Shown: positions 1 to 6,663, counted from the stretch's first letter. The stretch is DNA of 30,882 nt from Planctomycetaceae bacterium (GCA_015062085.1 SUVI01000028.1:1-30882), one strand, 5' to 3'. Translations and numbers: made by a program. The notes: a model not told the origin generated them from the sequence alone.

Positions 1-1
1 C

Positions 2-349
2 GGAGTGAACGACCACAACCGGAAACGAACGCCGGAAGAATACGAAGAAGGCTACGATTCCCTCCTGAAACTCACGCGCGAGCGCCTTCCGAACGTGCGT
101 CTGATCCTCATGGAACCGCTCTGGCGTGACTCGCAGGGAGAAGTCAAAGACGCCTACCGCCAGATCGTCCGCAAAATGGCGGAACGCTACAATGCGGTAT
201 TCGTGCCGCTCCAGGAAGATTTCGACTCGGTCTACGATTCCGCGCCAAATCCGAAATACTGGGTCTGGGACAGCGTGCATCCCACGACGGCGGGGCACTG
301 GCGCATTTTCAAAAGCTGGATGAAAACGATGTGTGAAGCTGCCAAATAA
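2..349 (+). CDS. SGNH/GDSL-type hydrolase, C-terminal part (5' end outside window)
   Basis: About 115 residues of a protein that begins before the window. The first visible residues read GVND, matching block III (GxND) of SGNH hydrolases, and the end carries DSVHPT, the block V Asp-x-x-His that supplies the catalytic Asp and His. The nucleophile Ser of block I would lie upstream. Between the blocks there is an alternating helix/strand pattern (LPNVRLILMEP). Family members are esterases, lipases or carbohydrate deacetylases; the substrate cannot be told. The GTG at base 5 lies inside the block III motif and is not a believable start. Nearby glycoside hydrolases would fit a carbohydrate esterase, but that is inference. 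Confidence 0.8.
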   Translation, partial: GVNDHNRKRTPEEYEEGYDSLLKLTRERLPNVRLILMEPLWRDSQGEVKDAYRQIVRKMAERYNAVFVPLQEDFDSVYDSAPNPKYWVWDSVHPTTAGHWRIFKSWMKTMCEAAK

Positions 350-377
350 AACCGCCCCAAAACAAAACATCAAAACA

Positions 378-577
378 TCAAAAAGTTTTTGAAGAGGGAG
401 TCTGAGGGAGGAACAATTTTCAAAATGTTCCTCCCTCACGGCCGTTCATGACATGACGGGCAGCCAGACGGCTCTCACAGAGTGTTTGGGAGGCGGCGCG
501 TCTCGCGTCGCTTTTCAAGCAGAGTGTCGCCGCGCGTGGGCCCTTTAGCTAAATTTTAACCACGAAAAGCACGAAAA
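378..577 (+). repeat. REP-A structured repeat, copy 1
   Basis: First of two copies about 200 bp long with a 224-bp offset. In order it holds a 15-base palindrome at 378-392 (TCAAAAA/TTTTTGA around one G), a hairpin with a perfect 12-bp stem at 404-415/426-437, a smaller hairpin near 442-460 (CCGTtCATG/CATGACGG), and a GC-rich hairpin at 493-500/504-511. It ends in an A-rich 'accacgaaaagcacgaaaa' tract. It starts about 28 bases after the stop codon of the SGNH hydrolase. Confidence 0.85.
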
Positions 578-601
578 AAAACAAAAAAGCACAAAAACAG
601 T

Positions 602-801
602 TTAAAAAGTTCTTGAAGAGGGAGTCTGAGGGAGGAACAACTTTCAAGATGTTCCTTCCTCACGGTCGAGGTCTCTTCACGGGCAGCCAGACGGCTCTCA
701 CAGAGTGTTTGGGAGGCGGCGCGTCTCGCGTCGCTTTTCAAGCAGAGTGCCGTCGCGCGTGGGACCTTTAGCCAAATTTTAACCACGAAAAGCACGAAAA
801 G
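602..801 (+). repeat. REP-A structured repeat, copy 2
   Basis: A direct copy of 378-577, nearly identical over its second half. The main hairpin is at 628-639/650-661; one C-to-T change in the 3' arm leaves a G-U pair, so folding is kept. The GC-rich hairpin (717-735) is unchanged. The 15-base palindrome is degraded here. No credible gene lies in 350-992. Confidence 0.85.
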
Positions 802-925
802 CACAAAAAACGAATTTTACAAAATGATTTTAAAATATTTTAAGATCCATTTTGTGTGATTTTGTATTTTTCGTGAAATTCGCGTCAGGAAATTTTCCCA
901 TTCTTTTCAGTATGTTTCCGTGCAT
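775..925 (+). repeat. Relic resembling the REP-B element
   Basis: The series 'accacgaaaagcac...', an AT-rich centre, then 'tttttcgtgaaattcgcgtcagg' and 'cagtatgtttccgtg' follows the same order as in the full REP-B copy at 28415-28702. Clear terminal inverted repeats are not visible, so this is a decayed or partial relative. Confidence 0.45.
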
Positions 926-932
926 TTTTTGT

Positions 933-950
933 GATTTTAGCGCTAAAATC
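933..950. promoter_or_regulatory. 18-bp perfect palindrome upstream of the BtuF-like gene
   Basis: GATTTTAGC/GCTAAAATC is a perfect 18-bp palindrome ending 42 bases before the TTG start at 993. It could be an operator or a leader hairpin. No convincing promoter was found beside it. Confidence 0.45.
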
Positions 951-992
951 CCTGTGAGTCTGCCAGATAAATCGAAAAAAGGAGAGAATATT

Positions 993-1961
993 TTGAAAAA
1001 ATCGTGTCTTTCAAAGCTGGATCCATCATTCCGCATGAGCATTTCTGCCGTTTCCGTATTGGAAATGCTTCTCTTCTGCGCATTCCTCATACTGACGGGA
1101 TGCGGAGAAAAAACGCACGGGCCCCGAACTTCCGCAGATCCGGAAAAAGGATCTTCCGTCCCGCAGCGTGTCGTTTCGCTCTCGCCGGCGATGACCGAAA
1201 TGATGTACGCACTAGGACTGGAAAACCATCTCATCGGCGTGACAGACCACTGCAAATACCCGCCCGAAGCGCAGACAAAACCGACCGTCGGAACGATCTT
1301 CGCGCCGAATCTTGAAAAAATCGCGGCACTCCGTCCGGACTGCGTGCTGATGACCTGCCGACAGCCGGATAAAGAGGCGCAGATGCGCAGTTTCGGCTGG
1401 GATCCGCTGCCGATGCACGACGAGACGCTGGACGACGTCTTCACCGGGATCGAGACGCTCGGAAAACGCTTCCAGGTCCACGAACGAGCGGAAAAACTTA
1501 ACGATTCTCTAAAGGAGCGCCTGCGCGTCATTCAGGAACGGACGCGGACGCTGCCGAAACTGCGTGTTCTGCTCGTCGTGAGCCGAAATTACGCCTCTGG
1601 ACAGCTTGAAGACGTTTACGCTGCGGGACACGACGGACTCTGCGAGCCGCTTCTGGATCTCGCGGGCGGAAAAAATGCTTACGAAGGGAACTCGCCATAC
1701 CCGAAGATCGCGCAGGAGGGGATCATTGCGATGGATCCGGATGTGATCCTTGAGATCGTTCCGGACAGCACAGCCGCAGAGCAGACGAAAGAGTCTCTTG
1801 ACCGCGCGTGGCAGACGCTCCCGATGCTCTCAGCCGTCCGCACAGGGCGCATTTACCGCATTCCGGAATCCACAGCCGCCCTCATTCCCGGCCCCTCCCT
1901 CGTTCTCTGGACCGAAATGACCGCCGAGATCCTTGAAGCCGCAAGAGAAAAAACACTGTAA
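993..1961 (+). CDS. ABC transporter substrate-binding lipoprotein, BtuF/FepB-like
   Basis: 322 residues. Residues 1-37 form a lipoprotein signal peptide with lipobox LTGC (lipidated Cys37). A Peripla_BP_2-type fold follows: 'RVVSLSPAMTEMMYALGL' then 'LIGVTDHCKYPPEA', and 'APNLEKIAALRPDCVLM', the typical pattern of helical-backbone proteins that bind cobalamin or iron chelates and pass them to an inner-membrane permease. The reading frame is open back to 852, but that stretch lies in a repeat relic. The TTG at 993 is preferred because GGAG at 981-984 precedes it by 8 bases and the product then starts just before the signal peptide. No permease or ATPase gene is adjacent, so it may serve a transporter encoded elsewhere. 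Ligand uncertain. Confidence 0.85.
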   Translation: MKKSCLSKLDPSFRMSISAVSVLEMLLFCAFLILTGCGEKTHGPRTSADPEKGSSVPQRVVSLSPAMTEMMYALGLENHLIGVTDHCKYPPEAQTKPTVGTIFAPNLEKIAALRPDCVLMTCRQPDKEAQMRSFGWDPLPMHDETLDDVFTGIETLGKRFQVHERAEKLNDSLKERLRVIQERTRTLPKLRVLLVVSRNYASGQLEDVYAAGHDGLCEPLLDLAGGKNAYEGNSPYPKIAQEGIIAMDPDVILEIVPDSTAAEQTKESLDRAWQTLPMLSAVRTGRIYRIPESTAALIPGPSLVLWTEMTAEILEAAREKTL

Positions 1962-2007
1962 GGAAAAACAAATATTTCAACATAAAACAAACCAAAAAAC
2001 AGAATTT

Positions 2008-2043
2008 TGCACACACCCCCATTGATGCACACACCCCCATTGA
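2008..2043 (+). repeat. Two perfect tandem copies of an 18-bp unit abutting a -35 box
   Basis: Unit TGCACACACCCCCATTGA at 2008-2025 and 2026-2043. The end of the second copy supplies most of the TTGACA at 2040-2045. Tandem sites placed like this commonly bind a transcription regulator; no regulator is identified. Confidence 0.8.
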
Positions 2044-2067
2044 CACGATGGAGTGTTTTGATATAAT
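2040..2067 (+). promoter_or_regulatory. Consensus housekeeping promoter for the zinc-ribbon gene and paralog 1
   Basis: TTGACA at 2040-2045, 16-base spacer, TATAAT at 2062-2067: an exact match to the sigma-70 consensus. The transcript start is expected near 2074. Confidence 0.85.
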
Positions 2068-2077
2068 TTGTTTTAGT

Positions 2078-2097
2078 TAACGATTTTAAATTCGTTA
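2078..2097. promoter_or_regulatory. Inverted repeat at predicted transcript start
   Basis: TAACGA/TCGTTA arms with a mostly complementary centre, beginning about 4 bases after the predicted start site. It could be an operator or a 5'-terminal mRNA hairpin. Confidence 0.45.
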
Positions 2098-2184
2098 GTA
2101 AACGATTCTAAAACAGACTGAATGTTTTGGTGTCGCGATTCCAATAAACAATCGAAATTCAAACACTTGAAATAGGAGCAGAAA

Positions 2185-2511
2185 ACGAGAAGGTTTTGTA
2201 CAAAGTGTGAGGCCGTTAAAACGATCGAAGAAAACGTTTGCCCTCAATGCGGCTCGGTTTTGGAAAGAGATCTTACCGATGATTACTACTGCTCGATCGG
2301 CTGGCTCATGATCAAATTGGTCTTACTGTTCATTGTCATAATGGGGATCATAATATGCATGATGACCAGCATGGGCCTAGAGGTGTTTGAAAAATGGAAG
2401 TATATTTTCATTGCCGTGAGTGTTGGTGTGGCCTCGTTCTTGAGCAATCAGCGTATGGCCGGGCTGAAACAAAAAGCGATATTGGAAAAGCAGGAAAACC
2501 GCACAAAATAG
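2185..2511 (+). CDS. Small zinc-ribbon membrane protein, apparent ACG start
   Basis: 108 residues if read from ACG at 2185. The N-terminus has two CxxC pairs (FCTKC and VCPQCGS, 14 residues apart), a classic zinc ribbon. Two hydrophobic segments follow (about LMIKLVLLFIVIMGIIICMM and YIFIAVSVGVASFL), then a basic tail. AGGAG at 2174-2178 lies 6 bases before the ACG and an in-frame TAG sits at 2173, so no ATG, GTG or TTG can include the first Cys pair. The next possible start, TTG at 2260, has no ribosome site and would remove the zinc ribbon. The gene follows a consensus promoter and runs into the secreted-protein gene 57 bases later without a terminator. Function unknown. The ACG could be a real rare start, a recent mutation or a sequence error. 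Confidence 0.65.
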   Translation, partial: TRRFCTKCEAVKTIEENVCPQCGSVLERDLTDDYYCSIGWLMIKLVLLFIVIMGIIICMMTSMGLEVFEKWKYIFIAVSVGVASFLSNQRMAGLKQKAILEKQENRTK

Positions 2512-2568
2512 CGTGCTGTACTGTCATAAAAAATGGAGTTTTCGATTATTTATGAAAGGGTGTGAAAT

Positions 2569-3681
2569 ATGAAATACGCTGGAAAAATCATGTTTTTCCT
2601 TTTGGTCATCGCAAGCGTAATGGTTTTGGCTTTTATGCCTCTGTCTCAGGTTTCTGCCAAACCGCTGACGAAGGAAGAGGCGGTCAAATACGGAAAAGAA
2701 ATTGCTGCCGAATTGCAGGAAAACATGGCTGAAACGCTGGTCAAGCAGATGCTGATCCCGTGTCTTACAGAGAAAAAAGCCAAGATCCATGAAAATCTTC
2801 TTGCTTTTGCGAACTCGCATCCCGAGGTCGCCCAGAAACATTCTTCGTTTCAAATCAAAGGCATGGTCAACCAGCTCGTTTCCATGATGCCGCAATTGGC
2901 GGATCAGCTGACGACGCAAATCGCTCCTGTTTTGGAGGATTTCGCGCCTCGCTATTCGGGAATCTCATCTCATCAGGGCAAACAATGGATCATTATTCGT
3001 AATGAATGTTCAGAAGATATTGTTTACTTTATGATCTATTGTGAAAAAGATACGAACGGCGAGATATGCATCAAGGATTTCATCAATCCATCCACCGGTG
3101 AGACTCCTATCGATACGTTCATTCACACGATGACGGAAAACATCAAGACGGCATGGGCGCAGGAAGCGGGGATCGTTTACGAAAGTAAAGTTAAGTACCT
3201 TCAGCAGATCGCGATGGCAAGCGCTTACGGTCAAATGGCTCTGGTCATCGATATTTATGAATCGCATTTTCAGGAGGATGCGTCGTTCAATATCGCAGCT
3301 GCCGCCTCCTACCTTAATGCACTTATCGCCAACTCTTCCAAGGACATCAGCGCGGAAGAACAGAAAAAAATCGATGCGCATGCCGCCCGCGTTCGCCGTC
3401 TTGCTCCGGATTACGTCGGGATCGAGATGCTCCTGATCGATCATAATATCCAGTGCGCCCGTTTTGAAGAGGCGCTTGCATCCATCGAAAAGACCCGCAG
3501 GATCATTGGAGAGGATGCGTACCTGGATGTTCTTGAGGGACTTATCTACATGTCCTCTGAAGAGGATGAAAAAGCTGCGGCCGCGTTTAAGATGGCAAAG
3601 AAGAAAGACCTTCAATATCCAATGTTCCTGGAGCTATACCGCCTGCACAGTATGGCATATCCGGAACTTTACCAAGACTGA
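2569..3681 (+). CDS. Secreted protein of unknown function, paralog 1
   Basis: 370 residues; I do not recognise the family. Residues 1-30 are a signal peptide with likely cleavage after VSA. An all-helical region to about residue 125 precedes a more beta-like middle (QGKQWIIIRN, VYFMIYCEKDTNGEI). The C-terminal third is helical and TPR-like, with 'VRRLAPDYVGIE', 'KTRRIIG' and 'YLDVLEG'. It is clearly homologous along its whole length to the next gene (4019-5125), by eye around 40% identical, with the same ending 'PELY'. A GAAAGG ribosome site precedes the ATG. It is probably co-transcribed with the zinc-ribbon gene and ends at a strong terminator. Expected location: periplasm or outside the cell. 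Confidence 0.85.
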   Translation: MKYAGKIMFFLLVIASVMVLAFMPLSQVSAKPLTKEEAVKYGKEIAAELQENMAETLVKQMLIPCLTEKKAKIHENLLAFANSHPEVAQKHSSFQIKGMVNQLVSMMPQLADQLTTQIAPVLEDFAPRYSGISSHQGKQWIIIRNECSEDIVYFMIYCEKDTNGEICIKDFINPSTGETPIDTFIHTMTENIKTAWAQEAGIVYESKVKYLQQIAMASAYGQMALVIDIYESHFQEDASFNIAAAASYLNALIANSSKDISAEEQKKIDAHAARVRRLAPDYVGIEMLLIDHNIQCARFEEALASIEKTRRIIGEDAYLDVLEGLIYMSSEEDEKAAAAFKMAKKKDLQYPMFLELYRLHSMAYPELYQD

Positions 3682-3695
3682 CTGTAAACCGAAAA

Positions 3696-3718
3696 GGGAG
3701 AGCGATCTCCCTTTTTTT
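3696..3718 (+). terminator. Intrinsic terminator after paralog 1
   Basis: GGGAGA stem, GCGA loop (GNRA type), TCTCCC, then seven T. Confidence 0.9.
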
Positions 3719-3742
3719 GAGAAAAATCTTCAAATGATTTGA

Positions 3743-3808
3743 GGCAACCTCGCCCTCCATAAAAATTCACAGCATAATGATACAAAATCCAAATTTTCAG
3801 AACATGGA
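3743..3808. repeat. Solo arm of a REP-C element
   Basis: 'ggcaacctcg', 23 bases, then 'aatgatacaa' and an AT-rich stretch. The same blocks with the same 23-base gap occur, inverted, at the right end of the element at 5549-5724. The other arm is missing. The rest of 3719-4018 holds only the promoter and palindrome listed next. Confidence 0.5.
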
Positions 3809-3907
3809 AACCTGCGCGATATTCATGTTTTAGCTCTCAAAATCGTCATGATTCTGTTGTTTTCAAACATTTGCAAGAAAATGAAAGAAAAATAATGAAT
3901 AAATATC

Positions 3908-3935
3908 TTGACAACTACGGTGTATATTGTATAAT
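3908..3935 (+). promoter_or_regulatory. Consensus promoter for paralog 2
   Basis: TTGACA at 3908-3913, 16-base spacer, TATAAT at 3930-3935. The transcript start is predicted near 3942, giving a leader of about 77 bases. Confidence 0.85.
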
Positions 3936-3951
3936 GACCATATCAAAATTT

Positions 3952-3970
3952 ATCTACAAAATTTGTAGAT
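3952..3970. promoter_or_regulatory. Palindrome just after the paralog 2 promoter
   Basis: ATCTACAAA/TTTGTAGAT around a single A: 9-bp perfect arms at about +10 to +28. Operator or leader hairpin. Confidence 0.5.
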
Positions 3971-4018
3971 ATTTTGGGAAGATACCTATATTTTTAACAC
4001 TCATGAAAGGATGATTCG

Positions 4019-5125
4019 ATGAAACGTTTTTTTCTGATCCCCTTGCTTGCATTTCTGTGCATATGTTCTCTGACAGCAGCTGCTAAAATTTATGCAGCGG
4101 AACTGACCCGTGCAGAAGCTCTTGAGTACAGTGAGGAGCTTTTGGAAGTTCTTCAGGAAGACATGGCAGGCTGTCTTGCCGAATTGATATTTCAAGACAT
4201 CGACAGATCTAAAGCGAGGATCCACGATGAGCTTCTTGATTTTGTTAAATCAAATCCTCAACTTTCGCAAAAGATCAGTCCGTTCCTCGTCCGTATGATC
4301 ACCAATCAGCTCATCACGTATATTCCGACGGTGAAAGAACAGATCCGTAGCGAAATGGAACCATTTCTGGCGAATATTACACCTCAAATTTCCGGAGTAT
4401 ATAACCGCCAAGGCAAGCAATGGATCGTGTTTCGTGGTGAAATTGCGACCGGAGGAGTGGTTTATTGGATGTTTCATTGCGAAAAAGACGAGAACGGAGA
4501 GGTCCAGATCCTACAGTTTGAAAATCCTTCGAGCGGTGACTCCCCAGTAGAAATCGCAATTACAAATATGATCGAAGGAATCAAGATCGAATGGGCAAAA
4601 CTTGCGGATATTTCCTACGAAAGTCCCGCTGCTTATGCCACAAAGATTACTCTAGCAACAATGAATGGGGATACTGATGAGATCATCGACATTTATGAAA
4701 CCCATTTATTGGATACAGATTCCATTTACCTTCCCGCAGCCGCTGCCTATACTCAAGCCTTGATCGAGAATCTTCTGCAAGGGGTCGATTCGGATGAATA
4801 TGAGGTATACATCGAAAAAATGGATAATCACGTAAAACGTGTTCGCCGATTGGCTCCGGAATACGTAGGGATCGAACTTTTGCTCGTTGATTATTATTTT
4901 GTCAGTGAACGATTCGCGGAAGCTCGTGACTCTGTCCGAAAAACTCGCAGGATCGTTGGCAGCGACGTTTACCTTGACTATCTTGAAGGTGCTCTGTATT
5001 CTCTTGAGGGGGAACATGAAAAGGCGGCGGAACTGCTCCAGAGAGCAAAAGATCAGGACCTTCAGGATCCTGCCTTCCTAGAGCTCTACGAAGCGCACTC
5101 CAAGGAATATCCGGAACTTTATTAA
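4019..5125 (+). CDS. Secreted protein of unknown function, paralog 2
   Basis: 368 residues, family not recognised. Signal peptide in residues 1-26 (MKRFFLIPLLAFLCICSL, likely cut after IYA). The layout is the same as in the preceding paralog: helical N-terminal part, 'RQGKQWIVFRGE' and 'CEKDENGEV' in the middle, and a helical C-terminal part with 'VRRLAPEYVGIELLLVDYY', 'KTRRIVGSDVYLDYLEG' and 'PELY'. The repeated-helix C-terminus suggests a protein-interaction scaffold, which is inference. AAAGGATG precedes the ATG. It has its own consensus promoter and terminator, and the 28 bases after the terminator stem match those after paralog 1, so the duplication included the 3' flank. Confidence 0.85.
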   Translation: MKRFFLIPLLAFLCICSLTAAAKIYAAELTRAEALEYSEELLEVLQEDMAGCLAELIFQDIDRSKARIHDELLDFVKSNPQLSQKISPFLVRMITNQLITYIPTVKEQIRSEMEPFLANITPQISGVYNRQGKQWIVFRGEIATGGVVYWMFHCEKDENGEVQILQFENPSSGDSPVEIAITNMIEGIKIEWAKLADISYESPAAYATKITLATMNGDTDEIIDIYETHLLDTDSIYLPAAAAYTQALIENLLQGVDSDEYEVYIEKMDNHVKRVRRLAPEYVGIELLLVDYYFVSERFAEARDSVRKTRRIVGSDVYLDYLEGALYSLEGEHEKAAELLQRAKDQDLQDPAFLELYEAHSKEYPELY

Positions 5126-5161
5126 AGATCCGCTCTGCGAGATGGGATCGCCCGAACTTTC

Positions 5162-5206
5162 GGAGATACTGAAACGTCGTTAAGGTGTTTGGTATCTCCT
5201 TTTTTT
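5162..5206 (+). terminator. Intrinsic terminator after paralog 2
   Basis: GGAGATAC (5162-5169) pairs with GTATCTCC (5192-5199), followed by seven T. The 28 bases from the T-run onward (5200-5227) are identical to 3712-3739. Confidence 0.85.
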
Positions 5207-5266
5207 GAGAAAAATCTTCAAATGATTGGAATGATTTCCGGAAATAGATCCTTGATATTTGGCTCT

Positions 5267-5530
5267 TCCGGAAAATGCGTACCGATCCAGGTTCCGATCT
5301 CACCACTGAGTACGCAGAAGAGACTTAGACTCACACTGAAAAGAAAGAGGAAAAGGACAGTAAACGTGCCTTGACACGAATTTTACGGAAAATACGAAAA
5401 GACGCAAATAAATTTTTTAAAATTAAAAAATGTTCGCGCGATTTGTTTTTACTGCTTTTTGTATTAAGATCAGTGTTTCTCTGTGAGTTTTCAGTGTCTT
5501 CAGTGGTAAAACAGGTACGCAGTTCCCGGA
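5267..5530 (-). mobile_element. REP-B element, MITE-like, inverted copy
   Basis: 264 bp. Read on the minus strand it lines up along its whole length with 28415-28702. Its ends form imperfect terminal inverted repeats: TCCGGGAACTGCGTACC at one end and TCCGGAAAATGCGTACC at the other, each followed within about 20 bases by ACCACTGA. It has no coding capacity, so any movement would need a transposase supplied elsewhere. Confidence 0.65.
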
Positions 5531-5548
5531 TGGACCTGGTATTTTATG

Positions 5549-5724
5549 GAAACCTCGAAAAACTATGTTTTTCACAAAAGATCATCCAACGAAAAGTATT
5601 TTAGCATAAATCGAGCAAAATCGCGTTCCAATGGGCGATACGATGATACAATATCCCAGAAATTTTCACAAATTGGAATTTTTGTATCATCGCGTTGGGA
5701 AAGTCGGTGTTTTTCGAGGTTGCC
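5549..5724. mobile_element. REP-C palindromic element, MITE-like
   Basis: About 176 bp with outer inverted repeats (AACCTCGAAAAAC at 5551-5563 and its complement at 5709-5721, 13 bp perfect). Inner inverted repeats are CGATGATACAA at 5641-5651 and its complement at 5682-5692. No coding capacity. It abuts the REP-B copy on its left. Confidence 0.6.
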
Positions 5725-5804
5725 TTTTAAATTTTTTCATTTAGCGGTTTTTTTGTGTTTTCTATGAAATCTGTGCCAGAGTGGGTACACATTTGCCGGA
5801 AGAG
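5725..5804 (+). repeat. Shortened REP-B relic
   Basis: Keeps 'gtgttttctatgaaatctg' and the right end 'GGTACACATTTGCCGGAAG' seen in 28415-28702, with the part between them deleted. With the two elements before it, this fills most of 5207-5825; no gene is credible there. Confidence 0.5.
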
Positions 5805-5825
5805 TCTTTTTTCCCTCTTTCCCTC

Positions 5826-5854
5826 TTGCGGAAAAAGAGAAAATGTGCTATACT
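5826..5854 (+). promoter_or_regulatory. Promoter for ispF
   Basis: TTGCGG at 5826-5831, 17-base spacer, TATACT at 5849-5854 with an extended TG-n in front. A short inverted repeat GGATC/GATCC at 5868-5884 follows at the predicted transcript start. Confidence 0.65.
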
Positions 5855-5914
5855 TTGGGAAAAATCTGGATCTTGGTATGATCCTGGCATTTTTCAAGAT
5901 TTTAAGAGGATAAA

Positions 5915-6553
5915 ATGAATCATCCATCGCGCATTGGGATCGGACACGATACACACCGACTGATCCCCGGAGACGGTTTTCTGCTCGGGGGAGTCTTCAT
6001 TCCACACGATAAAACACTCAAAGGGCACAGTGACGCCGACGTTCTTCTTCATGCTGTCATCGATGCGCTTCTTGGTGCCGCGGCACTCGGCGACATCGGC
6101 GATATGTTTCCAGATACCGCAGAAGAAAACCGAGGGCGTTCTTCGGCAGAAATGCTTCGTCTTGCATGGAAGAAAGTCCAATGCGGCGGCTGGAAGCTCC
6201 AGAATCTCGACTGCATCGTCTTCGCGCAGCGGCCGAAACTCGGTATGTTCAAGCAGGAGATCGCCCGCAATATCGCGAAGCTGCTCGACGTCACTCCGCA
6301 GCAGGTCAACGTCAAAGCCAAGACGGGCGAAGGCGTGGGGATCGTGGGTGAGGAACTCGTCATTCAGGCGGAATGTGCCGCACTTTTGGTCTCGAATCAG
6401 TCGGTAGAGGAACGAAAAGCGAAAGCGCTCGCAGCAGCGCGCCCTGCGTCCAACACCGCCTCCGCTGCGATCCCGACGGTCTCCGCTCCCATCACGACGA
6501 CCAAAGCACTTCACGCCAGCCGAAAAGACGATCTGAGCATGAAAAAACGGTGA
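5915..6553 (+). CDS. ispF: 2-C-methyl-D-erythritol 2,4-cyclodiphosphate synthase
   Basis: Converts 4-diphosphocytidyl-methylerythritol 2-phosphate to the cyclic diphosphate with release of CMP, in the methylerythritol phosphate isoprenoid pathway; a cytosolic homotrimer. Metal ligands are seen in 'GIGHDTH' (Asp12, His14) and in 'GHSDADVLLHA'. The nucleotide-binding signature 'AKTGEG' is near residue 138. At 212 residues it is about 50 longer than usual: after the catalytic core there is an Ala/Ser/Thr-rich, then basic tail ending KKR. AAGAGGA precedes the ATG. cysS follows in the same direction but after a terminator and its own promoter. Confidence 0.95.
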   Translation: MNHPSRIGIGHDTHRLIPGDGFLLGGVFIPHDKTLKGHSDADVLLHAVIDALLGAAALGDIGDMFPDTAEENRGRSSAEMLRLAWKKVQCGGWKLQNLDCIVFAQRPKLGMFKQEIARNIAKLLDVTPQQVNVKAKTGEGVGIVGEELVIQAECAALLVSNQSVEERKAKALAAARPASNTASAAIPTVSAPITTTKALHASRKDDLSMKKR

Positions 6554-6576
6554 ATCCGCATCGGGCGCATCATTTT

Positions 6577-6614
6577 AAACAGGGTACGGTATCGAAATAC
6601 TGTATCCTGTTTTT
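6577..6614 (+). terminator. Intrinsic terminator after ispF
   Basis: A 16-bp stem (6577-6592 with 6597-6612, including two G-U pairs), CGAA loop, and a T-run that overlaps the end of the stem. Confidence 0.85.
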
Positions 6615-6635
6615 CTGAAATCTTCCGGCGTCCTC

Positions 6636-6663
6636 TTGCATAATTTTTAAAATCCGGTATAAT
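6636..6663 (+). promoter_or_regulatory. Promoter for cysS
   Basis: TTGCAT at 6636-6641, 16-base spacer, TATAAT at 6658-6663; the start codon is 50 bases downstream. Confidence 0.8.

Noticed and set aside
556..804. Minus-strand open frame of 82 codons
   Set aside because: Made almost wholly of the two REP-A copies.
852..992. Longer start for the BtuF-like protein
   Set aside because: The added 47 codons are Phe/Cys-rich, lie in a repeat relic and would bury the lipoprotein signal peptide; TTG 993 has the ribosome site.
5371..5767. Small open frames between paralog 2 and ispF
   Set aside because: They lie inside the REP-B and REP-C elements and have repeat-driven, Lys/Phe-rich translations.
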